From positions 21,732-82,161 of the forward strand of contig PMAT01000046.1 of assembly GCA_003152695.1 (NCBI GenBank): a stretch of 60,430 bases of DNA. The letters run 5' to 3'. Position numbers and translations under genes: made by a program. This document shows, piece after piece, positions 42,175-52,623 of this stretch; positions within the stretch are counted from its first letter, which is position 1, and each line of letters begins with the position of its first letter. Under the pieces are notes generated by a model. It saw only the letters and a list, made by a program, of their open reading frames with translations, had not been told where the DNA came from and did no database searches. The stretch is from Acidobacteriaceae bacterium (GTDB lineage: Bacteria; Acidobacteriota; Terriglobia; Terriglobales; Acidobacteriaceae).

Positions 42175-42552
42175 CTATTCGCTATACCGCGCGGTGGTCG
42201 TGTCGGTCTCCCAAATGGTGACGTCTTTCACTCGGACCCGGCCATTGCTGGCCTGCTTCAGCCGCGAGTTGGTTTCATCGTAGAAATACTTGGCCAGGTT
42301 CTCTGCCGAAGGATTGATGGTGGTGAACGGCTCCAACTCATTCATCATCTGGTGGTCGAGATAGTTCATCACCGGGCGCAGAACGTCCTTCAGGTCCTTG
42401 AAATCTAGCAGCAGCCCGGCACGGTCCAGGGTCTCACCGCTGAGGGTGACGCGAACCCGGTAGTTGTGTCCATGGGGCTTCTCGCACTTGCCGTGATAGT
42501 TGCGCAAGTAATGTCCCGCGGAAAAGGTATCTTCTACAGTGACTTCGAACAT
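42175..42552 (-). CDS. queD: 6-carboxytetrahydropterin synthase QueD
   Basis: A 125-residue PTPS-family enzyme that forms 6-carboxy-tetrahydropterin from 7,8-dihydroneopterin triphosphate. The zinc His residues are 14 (FSAGHYL), 27 and 29 (KPHGHNY); catalytic Cys23 sits in YHGKCEKPHGH, which marks QueD rather than eukaryote-type PTPS. Start ATG 42552. It leads the queD-queE-queC operon. A preQ1 riboswitch was looked for upstream and not identified. Confidence 0.92.
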   Translation of the reverse strand: MFEVTVEDTFSAGHYLRNYHGKCEKPHGHNYRVRVTLSGETLDRAGLLLDFKDLKDVLRPVMNYLDHQMMNELEPFTTINPSAENLAKYFYDETNSRLKQASNGRVRVKDVTIWETDTTTARYSE

Positions 42553-42764
42553 GGTCTCCCGCCGCAACGGCGCAAATAGGCGGGTTACGGTGAAGTTACT
42601 ATTTTAACGTGTTTGGACGCATTAGAGGTGGATCGGGAGTCGTCGGTAGTGCCCTAAACCTGCGTTGCTGGGTCAGGCTAACCATGGCGCTTCTGAAAAA
42701 TTAGAAATACCACGGTGGAGGGAATAGCTCCAGCTAGAAACCATGTCCCGATGCACAAGAACGC

Positions 42765-42971
42765 TCAGGTGCTGTATTCAGACGAATCGTTCCCAAGCCA
42801 AACCGGTAACCAGTAAAGGGAACACGCAAGAATTAAGGGCACGACCACGAACGAGATTCCACGTAAAGCCGGTGGGAGCACGAAGCATAGCAACCAAACA
42901 ACACCCACCGAAAGCAGGGCTATTAGAACGGCTCCAGAGCCAAGAGACAACGACTCGACAAAGGATTTCAT
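42765..42971 (-). CDS. Small two-helix membrane protein, hypothetical
   Basis: A 68-residue predicted membrane protein starting MKSFVESLSLGSGAVLIALL with two hydrophobic segments (about 10-34 and 38-58). ATG 42971 is more plausible than the in-frame ATG at 43031. No family recognised and no strong ribosome site; it may not be a gene. Confidence 0.4.
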   Translation of the reverse strand: MKSFVESLSLGSGAVLIALLSVGVVWLLCFVLPPALRGISFVVVPLILACSLYWLPVWLGNDSSEYST

Positions 42972-43191
42972 TTCAGCTTGCGGAGCGCTTTCAGGTCGTT
43001 TTGCTTTTGTGCCATGAGCAAACCGTAGCACCGCAGAGATGTGGTTGCCGCTTGCTGTTACGCTAGCAACTCAACTTCAGAACCGAGTTGTCATTACGGG
43101 CGCAGCGAGGAATGCTTTGGCTATCTTCTAGCCCTCCACCGCTCGTTGCACGACTTGGACGCATGTGATTGTAATTAGGAGGGGCATGGCC

Positions 43192-43443
43192 ATGAGGACG
43201 GAACTGGTGCGCATCGGAAATTCTCGCGGAATCCGAATTCCCAAACCGATCATCGAGCAATGTGGCTTCGGAGAACAGGTAGATCTGCGCGTGGAAAACC
43301 ATCGTCTCATCGTTTCTTCCCAGCGCGCACCACGGCAGCGTTGGGAAGAAGCATTTCGCGCCGCGGGCCCGGCGACGGAAGCCGAATTGCTGTTGGAAGA
43401 CGCCGGGACGAATGAATTCGATCACAAGGAATGGAAGTGGTGA
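43192..43443 (+). CDS. MazE/AbrB-type antitoxin, toxin lost
   Basis: An 83-residue AbrB-fold protein starting MRTELVRIGNSRGIRIPKPI, the MazE-type DNA-binding motif, with an acidic C-terminus (GTNEFDHKEWKW) of the toxin-binding kind. An AGGAGGGG site at 43177-43184 is 7 nt before ATG 43192, which excludes ATG 43186 and 43165. Its stop overlaps a GTG (GTGA) that opens a MazF-like N-terminus which stops after eight codons, so the partner toxin appears destroyed. Confidence 0.8.
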   Translation: MRTELVRIGNSRGIRIPKPIIEQCGFGEQVDLRVENHRLIVSSQRAPRQRWEEAFRAAGPATEAELLLEDAGTNEFDHKEWKW

Positions 43444-43466
43444 GCGATCCGTTTGCCCGGAGATAG
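43440..43466 (+). pseudogene. Remnant of a MazF-type toxin start
   Basis: GTG at 43440, overlapping the antitoxin stop in the way coupled toxins do, opens the frame (M)SDPFARR and then TAG at 43464-43466. MazF partners of such antitoxins commonly begin with a short S-D-P/I-A-R-G-like segment. No toxin core follows in any frame. Short and therefore uncertain. Confidence 0.35.
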
Positions 43467-43580
43467 TTTCAAGGGAAACATCCCCGGTGACGAGCCCCGT
43501 TTTCCCTGAACCACCCCCATACCCTGCGCGTATAACCACGTAGCCGGACCCGCGTCCAACTTGCGGGTCATCTGCTGCTC

Positions 43581-44840
43581 ATGGTTCTCCGCGACCTTAT
43601 CCGCGATGTATTCCAAACCCTCTGGGCGCACAAGCTGCGCACCACGCTAACCATGTTCGGCATTGCCTGGGGCGTCATCTCGATTGTCCTGATGGTAGCC
43701 GCGGGCGAAGGCCTGCGCGTTGGCCAGGCCAAGGTCTCGCAGAATTTCGGCCGCGACCTGATGATCATCTTCGCCGGACGCACCAGCCTACAGGCCGGTG
43801 GCACCCGCGCCGGGCGGCGTATCGAGTTCGAAGATACGGACATCGACAGGCTGATGCAGGAAAGTCCCGACTGCCAATGGATCCTGCCCGAAGTCGGCCA
43901 GAACGATGTCCGCATCCACAGCAACTTCAATGCCAGCGCCCAGGAGGTCACCGGCTCCTATCCGGCCTTCGCCGGCATCCGCAGTGTGGCCATTGGCGAG
44001 GGACGCTTCTACGACTGGAACGATGTCGCCAACGAACGGCGGGTCGCGTTTCTCGGCACCGAGGTCAAGAAACAGTTGTTTGCCGGGCGCAATGCCATCG
44101 GTGAAACCATTTATCTGGACGACATTCCGTATAAGGTCATCGGCGTGATGAAGGCCAAAGACCAGGACAGCAGCTACGACGGCTTCGATGTGAACAAGAT
44201 CTTCGTCCCCTATCCCGCCATGCACAATGACTTCCCCAACAAACCGCCGGCCAAGCCCCACGGCCTGGATCGCCTTCTGGTAACGCCCAAGTCGGTGGAG
44301 CAGCACGAATCTTGTAAGGGCGAGATATTGGCGTCGCTCGGCCGAATCCATACCTTCGATCCCCACGATAAGGAAGCCGCTAATGTTTGGGACACCATCG
44401 AAGAGGCCCAGGCCTTCCAGACCATGACCGACGGCATGAAGTACTTCCTGGGAGCGGTGGGGCTCACCACGCTGTTTCTGGGCGGGCTCGGGGTGATGAA
44501 CGTAATGCTGGTGGCGGTGCGGGAGCGCACGCGCGAGATTGGCGTGCGCAAAGCCGTCGGGGCGCAATCGCACAACATCATGATGCAGTTCTTCGTCGAG
44601 ACCGTGATCGTGGTTTTCGTCAGCGGAGGCCTGGGCATGGGAATTTCCTTCGGCGTTTGCAAGTTATTTAACCTGCTGCCCATGCCACAGTACTTCGCCG
44701 GATTGCTGCCGACCTGGCAGTCGGGACTGCTGTCAATCGGGTTGCTGGGGCTGATTGCGGTGCTGGCTGCGATGTATCCAGCGCGCCAGGCTGCTTCCAT
44801 CGATCCCATCGAGGCTTTGCGTTACGAGGCGGGCGGCTAA
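43581..44840 (+). CDS. MacB/FtsX-type ABC transporter permease
   Basis: A 419-residue permease with the MacB/FtsX layout: one membrane helix near the N-terminus (TLTMFGIAWGVISIVLMVAAGEG, about residues 23-45), a large periplasmic MacB-PCD domain (about 50-270), then three C-terminal helices (about 288-312 GLTTLFLGGLGVMNVMLVAV, 335-360, 380-405). The RTREIGVRKAVGA motif after the second helix is conserved. Such permeases normally pair with an ATPase and a periplasmic adaptor, neither of which is nearby. Probably exports lipoprotein, peptide or toxic compounds. Confidence 0.85.
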   Translation: MVLRDLIRDVFQTLWAHKLRTTLTMFGIAWGVISIVLMVAAGEGLRVGQAKVSQNFGRDLMIIFAGRTSLQAGGTRAGRRIEFEDTDIDRLMQESPDCQWILPEVGQNDVRIHSNFNASAQEVTGSYPAFAGIRSVAIGEGRFYDWNDVANERRVAFLGTEVKKQLFAGRNAIGETIYLDDIPYKVIGVMKAKDQDSSYDGFDVNKIFVPYPAMHNDFPNKPPAKPHGLDRLLVTPKSVEQHESCKGEILASLGRIHTFDPHDKEAANVWDTIEEAQAFQTMTDGMKYFLGAVGLTTLFLGGLGVMNVMLVAVRERTREIGVRKAVGAQSHNIMMQFFVETVIVVFVSGGLGMGISFGVCKLFNLLPMPQYFAGLLPTWQSGLLSIGLLGLIAVLAAMYPARQAASIDPIEALRYEAGG

Positions 44841-44884
44841 TGCGATTGCAAAGTATGTTGCGAGCAAGCATGCAGGGGCGACGT

Positions 44885-45073
44885 TGGGTGGAAGCCCCCT
44901 GCTTCAGCAGGGGGAAGCTGGACGTTAGTCCAGCGGAAAAGAAGTCGATTTTGAAAAGGGCTTTAGCCCCGGGTTTTTCGATGCCCGGCGCTAAAGCGCG
45001 TGATCAAAACATAAGCCCTTCCCGGAGCGCTGAAGCACTCCTTCCCCCGCATAAATGCGGGGGCTCCCGCCAA
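44885..45073. repeat. Palindrome-chain element, copy C
   Basis: 189-bp third copy. Ends are TTGGGTGGAAGCCCCC and GGGGGCTCCCGCCAA. It holds the same palindrome order as copy A: CCCCTGCTTCAGCAGGGG, CTGGACGTTAGTCCAG, GGGCTTTAGCCC, GCGCTAAAGCGC, then a mutated GGAGCGCTGAAGCACTCC, and a CCCCGCATAAATGCGGGG palindrome. It lies between the two ABC permease genes. Confidence 0.88.
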
Positions 45074-45186
45074 GAACAACGTCCCACGAGCTGTACTCTG
45101 AGGTTCTTCGCGGCCTGTGAAGCCGTGCCCCTTCAAAGCGAATGCGGACTCTGCCACGAGGTCCCATCGACTCTGGAGTTGTCTTG

Positions 45187-46449
45187 ATGCTGAGCATGAT
45201 GAAGGAAATCTTGCGGGAATCGTGGACGGCGCTGGCGCGCAGCCGCACCCGCAGCCTGCTTACCATGCTCGGCATTGTGTGGGGGATTGTCGCGGTCACG
45301 CTGCTGATTGCCTATGGCAGCGGCTTTCGCGCGGTGTTGGTGAACGCCTTCAATGCGTTCGGCAAGAGCACCGTCATCGCGTGGCCCGCACAGACCAGCG
45401 AGCAGCCCGGCGGCCAGCGGGCCGGCAAGAAGGTCAAGTTCGAGCTGGCCGACCTGGAAGCGGTTCGCAGTGAGGCCAACATGGTGAAGCACGCCTGCCT
45501 GGAGACGGTGAAGTGGCAGCCCATCGCCTTTGGCGATCGCCTGGTCAACACCGCGACCCGGGGCGTGTGTCCCGAGTACGGCGAAATGCGCAACGAGAAC
45601 GCGGTCGAGGGGCGCTGGCTGAATTCCAGCGATGAAGTGGAACGCCGCCGCGTGGTCTTCCTCGGCTATCGCGTGAAGGACCAGCTTTTCAGCGGGCGCA
45701 ATGCCATCGGGGAAACCGTCGAGATCGCTGGCGTGCGTTTCACCGTGGTCGGAGTGATGGACCGCAAGCTGCAGCTCTCCAATTATTTCACCAGCGACGA
45801 CCGCTCCGTGTTCATTCCCTTCTCCGCGGCCGGTGACCTGTGGAACACGCGCTATGCGCAGGTGATGGTGTTCACGCCGGTAGCGCCGCAATTCGAGAAG
45901 AAAGCCAAAGCCCAGGTGCTGGCGGCCATTGCCGAGCGCCAGGGATTCTCCGCCACCGATGACAAAGCCATCCAGATGTTCGGACGCGAGGAGTTTCGCC
46001 CAGTCATTGATGGGCTCACCATCGGACTGCAAGTGCTGCTGATGTTCATCGGGGCGCTCACGCTGGGCATCGGCGGAGTGGGCGTGATGAACATCATGCT
46101 GGTGTCGGTGGACGAACGCATCCGCGAGATCGGGCTGCGGCGCGCCCTGGGTGCTCGCAAGTGGCACATCCGCTTTCAGTTTCTCGCTGAAACTATGCTG
46201 CTCATGTTGCTGGGCGGCGTGATCGGCATCGTGCTGTCGTACGTACTCTCTACGGTGATTCCGACTTTGCCCATGCTCGGCCCGCTGTTCGAAGACACTT
46301 CCGGCAAGGGCGACATTCACCTGCGCGTCTCGGCAATGGCGGTGATGGGTTCGGCGATTGTGCTGCTGGTGGTCGGCGTAATGAGCGGCATGGTGCCGGC
46401 CCTGCGCGCCTCGAAGCTCGACCCGGTCGAGGCGCTAAGGTATGAGTGA
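45187..46449 (+). CDS. MacB/FtsX-type ABC transporter permease, second copy
   Basis: A 420-residue permease with the same layout as the gene ending at 44840: N-terminal helix (LTMLGIVWGIVAVTLLIAYG, about 27-46), periplasmic domain (about 50-285), and three C-terminal helices with MLVSVDERIREIGLRRALGA between the second and the third. The two permeases are clearly related but diverged, so an old duplication. ATG 45187 is used; ATG 45196 would also fit. No ATPase or adaptor gene is linked. Confidence 0.85.
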   Translation: MLSMMKEILRESWTALARSRTRSLLTMLGIVWGIVAVTLLIAYGSGFRAVLVNAFNAFGKSTVIAWPAQTSEQPGGQRAGKKVKFELADLEAVRSEANMVKHACLETVKWQPIAFGDRLVNTATRGVCPEYGEMRNENAVEGRWLNSSDEVERRRVVFLGYRVKDQLFSGRNAIGETVEIAGVRFTVVGVMDRKLQLSNYFTSDDRSVFIPFSAAGDLWNTRYAQVMVFTPVAPQFEKKAKAQVLAAIAERQGFSATDDKAIQMFGREEFRPVIDGLTIGLQVLLMFIGALTLGIGGVGVMNIMLVSVDERIREIGLRRALGARKWHIRFQFLAETMLLMLLGGVIGIVLSYVLSTVIPTLPMLGPLFEDTSGKGDIHLRVSAMAVMGSAIVLLVVGVMSGMVPALRASKLDPVEALRYE

Positions 46450-46451
46450 GT

Positions 46452-48562
<2,111 letters not shown>

Positions 48563-48742
48563 CGGTAAAGACGCGCTGTCGACCCGACGCTTTAGCTCTT
48601 GCAAGAAACAGGTTCCTCAGGGGCTGAAGCTCAAGTCGTTGTTGGCCGCTGCGGCATGGCTGAGCCGTGCCCTGATACAAAACAATTTCTCACCTGGTTT
48701 GATATCTTCTAGGTTCGCTACAATTTTCCCGAGGGTATCGAT

Positions 48743-50920
48743 TTGATCCGTTTCTTCATTGCTGTGCTCGGTTGTGCTCTCTTCTATTCGCCGCCGGTTC
48801 CCACTCAGGAGAAATCTCAGGCTGAACCATTCACACCGCCTACGGCAATATTCGGATTTCGTGATCCCGGCCCTGAGTTGAAAGCGGAGAAGACATTTCT
48901 GGCGGTGCCCGACCCGCAGTTGGCCCGGGAGCATCTGCAAATTCTGACCTCCGCGCCCCACGTCGCCGGATCGCCGGAAGACCTGAAGACGGCTGAGTAT
49001 GTTTTGGAGAAATACCAGGCTGCCGGACTCGATGCCTACATCCAGAAGTACAAGGTTTGGATGAACTTGCCTCTCGACATCAAGGTGGAGGTGGTTGCGC
49101 CCAAGGGTGTCACCATGGTCGGCCCATCGCCCGAGCATGTGAGCGACGATCCCTTCCAGGACGACCCGCGCATTTTGCCCGCGTACAACGCATTCTCGCC
49201 GTCGGGCGACGTCACCGCCGATGTGGTTTACGCCAACTATGGCCGGCTGGAGGACTTCAAGAAGCTGCAGGAGATGGGCGTTGACGTGAAGGGCAAGATC
49301 GTCATCGTCCGCTACGGAGAGAACTTTCGCGGGGTGAAAACCTTTGTCGCGGAGCAGTACGGCGCGGCGGGGGTCATTATCTACTCCGATCCCTGGGACG
49401 ACGGCTATTTCAAAGGCGACAAGTATCCCAAGGGGCCGTGGCGCCCCGATACCGCCGTGCAGCGCGGCTCCATCCAATACGTGTTCCGCTATCCCGGCGA
49501 TCCCACTACGCCGGGGATTGCCTCCGTACCCGATCTGCCCGACAGCAAGCGCATCGCGCCCGAGAACGCAACCAACATGCCTAAGGTCCCGACTACGCCG
49601 CTCTCCTATGCCGACGCCACTCCTATCATGGCCAACCTGGGTGGACCGGAGTCGCCGCGCGATTGGCAAGGTGCGTTGCCCTTCACCTATCACCTCGGTC
49701 CGGGGCCGGTGAAGGTGCACATGGCGCTGAAGCAGGACTATCAGTTCGTCACCATCTTCGACGTAATCGGCATGGTGCGCGGATCGCAGTTTCCCGACGA
49801 GTGGGTAGTCACTGGCAATCATCGTGATGCCTGGGTGTACGGCGCGGTGGATCCCAACAGCGGCACCGCCGCGCAATTGGAAGCGGTACACGGCGTGGGG
49901 CAGTTGCTCAAGACCGGATGGCATCCTAAGCGCACGATTGTTTTCGCCAGTTGGGATGCCGAGGAGGAAGGCCTGATCGGTTCGACCGAGTTCGCCGAGC
50001 AGCACGCCAAGGAACTCAGCCGGGCCGTCGCCTACTTCAACATGGACGTGGCCGTTGCCGGCCCCGACTTCGGCGCTTCGTCGGTGCCAAGTTTGAAGCA
50101 GTACCTGCGCGAGGTGGCCAAGTCCGTGCCCAGTCCAAAAGGTGGCAGCGTTTACGACCAGTGGAAAGCCACCGCCGCAAAGAGGGAGCAGGAGCGCCCC
50201 AAACCGCCGGGGCCTGAGTCCTCAGGTGCTCCAGCAGTCGAACCGGCAGCCCCGGTCCAGCAGGATGTTCGCGTCGGCAATCTCGGCAGCGGTTCCGACT
50301 ACACCGCCTTCCTGCAGCACTTGGGCGTGCCTTCGGCCGACATCGGCTCCCACGGGCCATACGGTGTCTATCATTCAGCCTTCGACAACTTCGCCTGGTT
50401 CACCAAGTTTGGCGATCCCACATTTGTCTATGAGCAGGAGATGGCGCGGGTCTATGGACTGGAAGTGATTCGCATCGCCTCCGCCGACGTTCTGCCTTTC
50501 AATTATCAGGACTACGGCAAAGAGATCGGCGAGTACTTGAAGGCTGCCGAGCCGAAGGCAAAGAAAGCTTTCGGCGAACAGGCGCCGTCGTTCGCCGAAG
50601 CTTCGAATGCGGCGGCGCGCTTGGAGAAAGCTGGCGCCGCTGTGTTGCAATTGCAGAACAAGCCGCTGGGAAATCCCGGAGGCATGAACCTGATTCTGCG
50701 CAACACCGAACGCGCATTCCTCATCGACGGCCTACCCGACCGTCCGTGGTTCAAACACGCGATCTATGCGCCGGGCGAATACACCGGGTACGCAGCCGTG
50801 GTCATTCCCGGAGTGAATGAGGCCATCGACAAGAAAGACCTGCCGACCATGCAGCAGCAATTGCAGTTGCTGACGAATGCCATCAACCGCGCGGCGGAAT
50901 TGTTGGAGAGGGCGAAGTAA
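48743..50920 (+). CDS. Secreted M28-family metallopeptidase (glutamate carboxypeptidase II-like)
   Basis: A 725-residue M28 peptidase with PA domain, like N-acetylated alpha-linked acidic dipeptidase/PSMA. It opens with a short signal peptide at TTG 48743 (GAGGG at 48731-48735, 7 nt before). A PA-type insert spans about 110-290 (VKGKIVIVRYGENFRGVK). Catalytic zinc residues are in GNHRDAWVYGAVDPNSG, DAEEEGLIGSTE, YFNMDVAV and YHSAFDNF. It likely trims peptides outside the cytoplasm, with a transferrin-receptor-like dimerisation tail (about 600-720). The next gene, a peroxiredoxin-like protein, starts 64 bp on. Confidence 0.88.
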   Translation: MIRFFIAVLGCALFYSPPVPTQEKSQAEPFTPPTAIFGFRDPGPELKAEKTFLAVPDPQLAREHLQILTSAPHVAGSPEDLKTAEYVLEKYQAAGLDAYIQKYKVWMNLPLDIKVEVVAPKGVTMVGPSPEHVSDDPFQDDPRILPAYNAFSPSGDVTADVVYANYGRLEDFKKLQEMGVDVKGKIVIVRYGENFRGVKTFVAEQYGAAGVIIYSDPWDDGYFKGDKYPKGPWRPDTAVQRGSIQYVFRYPGDPTTPGIASVPDLPDSKRIAPENATNMPKVPTTPLSYADATPIMANLGGPESPRDWQGALPFTYHLGPGPVKVHMALKQDYQFVTIFDVIGMVRGSQFPDEWVVTGNHRDAWVYGAVDPNSGTAAQLEAVHGVGQLLKTGWHPKRTIVFASWDAEEEGLIGSTEFAEQHAKELSRAVAYFNMDVAVAGPDFGASSVPSLKQYLREVAKSVPSPKGGSVYDQWKATAAKREQERPKPPGPESSGAPAVEPAAPVQQDVRVGNLGSGSDYTAFLQHLGVPSADIGSHGPYGVYHSAFDNFAWFTKFGDPTFVYEQEMARVYGLEVIRIASADVLPFNYQDYGKEIGEYLKAAEPKAKKAFGEQAPSFAEASNAAARLEKAGAAVLQLQNKPLGNPGGMNLILRNTERAFLIDGLPDRPWFKHAIYAPGEYTGYAAVVIPGVNEAIDKKDLPTMQQQLQLLTNAINRAAELLERAK

Positions 50921-50984
50921 GCCATCTAAACTGCGAGACGCAGGGCATGCATCCTGCCCTGCCAACCGGGAATCCATAGAAACG

Positions 50985-51590
50985 ATGTCGATGATGACTC
51001 CTACGCTACCAACCCCGGGGACGCTTCCCAAAGTCGGGCAACGGGCGTGGGATTTTGAGCTTCCGGGCTCTACCGGAGCGATACGCCGGTTATCTGAGTT
51101 GGCGGCTGGTCGTCCGCTGGTTCTGCTGTTCTATCGCGGCCATTGGTGACCGTTTTGTCTCCGCCAGTTGGCGGAATATCGCGATCACTACGAAGCTATT
51201 CGTGCCGCCGGCGCCAACTTGGTGGCTGTTTCCGTGGATGCCCCAGAGAAGTCGGAGGCGGTTCGGAAGCAACTGCGGCTGCCCTTCCCCATCCTGTCCG
51301 ACACGGAGCGCCGCGTCGTTCAGGAATGGGGCATTTACAATCCGAAGGAAAAAGGAGGCATTGCCAAGCCGGCGGTGTTCATCCTGGCGTCCGATCGTAC
51401 CGTGCGCTTCGACTCTGTAGACGACGTTAGCGATCGGGTTCCCGCAGCCGATGTTGTCAGTATGCTGCAGGAGCGCAGGGAAACGATGCCGACAGGGCGC
51501 AAGCGGCTGGTCCCAAGCCCGGCAACGTTCTTGCGCGCCATCCGCAACGCGCTGCACCTCGGCGCGCGCCAGCCAAGAGCGCAGACATAG
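50985..51590 (+). CDS. Peroxiredoxin-like AhpC/TSA protein with in-frame UGA (probable selenoprotein)
   Basis: A 201-residue thioredoxin-fold protein if UGA at 51147-51149 is read as selenocysteine (residue 55). The sequence reads LVLLFYRGHW-U-PFCLRQLAEY: in AhpC/TSA relatives this position is the peroxidatic Cys of a W-C-P-x-C motif, and resolving Cys58 is kept. The frame is open and conserved on both sides: KVGQRAWDFELPGSTGAIRR before, and ANLVAVSVDAPEKSEAVRK, PFPILSDTERRVVQEWG and AKPAVFILASDRTVRF after. A hairpin 10 nt downstream fits a bacterial SECIS. ATG 50985 is the likely start; 50991 is possible. The alternative is a nonsense mutation. selA, selB and selC are not in the window. Confidence 0.85.
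51147..51175 (+). promoter_or_regulatory. Candidate bacterial SECIS element
   Basis: After UGA (51147-51149), a 6-bp stem UCCGCC/GGCGGA (51160-51165 with 51170-51175) closes an AGUU tetraloop. The loop starts 16 nt after the UGA and has a G in its second position, which fits the published bacterial SECIS model (apical loop about 16-37 nt from UGA, G among the first two loop bases). It lies within the coding sequence. Confidence 0.65.
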
Positions 51591-51619
51591 CGGATAGAAG
51601 CCAGCGGTATCTCACCGAA

Positions 51620-51660
51620 CCACTGACTCTTGGCCACTAACGCTGACCACTAGTCCCTGG
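51620..51660. repeat. Imperfect period-7 array with CCACTNA units
   Basis: Units CCACTGA, CTCTTGG, CCACTAA, CGCTGA (one base short), CCACTAG and TCCCTGG follow each other. The RibD-like stop (TAG, minus strand, 51637-51639) lies in the third unit, and the last codons of that gene read through the array. Confidence 0.55.
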
Positions 51661-52623
51661 CCTGCCCTTCCGCCGGTAGCGACTGAACTGATGGTCACCG
51701 GCCTTGCGGCAGCTCAGCCAGCTCCAGCGCGTCAAGTTCTCTCTTGTATATCCTGGCCCGCCGAAGACTGTTGGACGCAGCAACACCGGAGTGGTTTGCT
51801 CGCCGGCAAGGCGCTCCTGCTCGGGGGGAACGAGTTGTCCCACTTCGATCGGCGAGACCGTCATGAATTTTTCGTCCACCAGATCGGCGCGCGCCAGACT
51901 GCCGTAGAGAGTTGGCCCGCCTTCGCACAGCAGATACTTCACGCCCATCTCCTCGCGCAGCTTGCCGATAGCGCGTGGCAAGTCAAAGGCTTCGCCTTCG
52001 CCGGCGGCGATGACCGCGACCTGCGGATGAGAGCCCTGGGCGCGCAAGCGTTCAGCCCCGGCTGGAGAAGTAAGTACCGCGGCGGCCACCACGTCGCCAT
52101 CGAAAACTTTGTGCCGCGACAGATCGAGATTGACCGCGCGCGTCACGAAGATGTTCCGCTCGCGCCCTTTGCCCAGGCGATCACGCAGCTCGCGCAGCTC
52201 CGGGTCGGCGACCTGGAAGACGATGCCCCGGCTCTGCGGCCCGCGAATGCGCTGCTCCTCCAGCAGAGTATTCATGCCCATCAGCAGGCCGTCAGCGTGA
52301 GCGCGCAACAGGTCCATCAGCCAGCGGTCTTCCGGCGACTGCGAGATCTCGCCCCCGGAGGCGTGCTTGCCCAGCAGCGTAGTGATGCCGTCAAGCGATT
52401 GCACGAAGTTGGAATAGATCCAGGGGCGACCGGGCGGAGGGGGCGGGAAGCCAAAATTGCCGTAAGGCGCGTAGGCGTCGTCGGAAACGAGGCTGGGTTC
52501 GGCGTTATCGAACAGAACTGCGAACCGGCGGTCTGGGATGGGTTTCTCCACTACTGCCCGGTCTAGGAATTCCTGCGAATCTGACGCGAAGCGAGGGCGC
52601 TCATCCAACTTGCACTTTCTCAC
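51637..52623 (-). CDS. RibD C-terminal/dihydrofolate-reductase-like reductase
   Basis: A 328-residue protein whose core (about residues 65-285) is the RibD C-terminal reductase fold related to DHFR: PWIYSNFVQSLDGITTL, then LRAHADGLLMGMNTLLEE, VAVIAAGEGEAFDL and the NADPH-binding KYLLCEGGPTLYGSLARADLVDEKFMTVSP. It might be a riboflavin-pathway reductase or a stand-alone NADPH reductase; no deaminase domain is attached. Its start overlaps the end of the metallohydrolase gene by 23 nt, implying coupled translation. The C-terminal GTSGQR tail and the stop come from a heptamer-like array. Confidence 0.8.
   Translation of the reverse strand: MRKCKLDERPRFASDSQEFLDRAVVEKPIPDRRFAVLFDNAEPSLVSDDAYAPYGNFGFPPPPPGRPWIYSNFVQSLDGITTLLGKHASGGEISQSPEDRWLMDLLRAHADGLLMGMNTLLEEQRIRGPQSRGIVFQVADPELRELRDRLGKGRERNIFVTRAVNLDLSRHKVFDGDVVAAAVLTSPAGAERLRAQGSHPQVAVIAAGEGEAFDLPRAIGKLREEMGVKYLLCEGGPTLYGSLARADLVDEKFMTVSPIEVGQLVPPEQERLAGEQTTPVLLRPTVFGGPGYTRENLTRWSWLSCRKAGDHQFSRYRRKGRPGTSGQR

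Noticed and set aside
42553-42764. preQ1 riboswitch ahead of queD
   Set aside because: No convincing H-type pseudoknot pattern with a C-rich loop and A-rich tail could be seen in the expected position.
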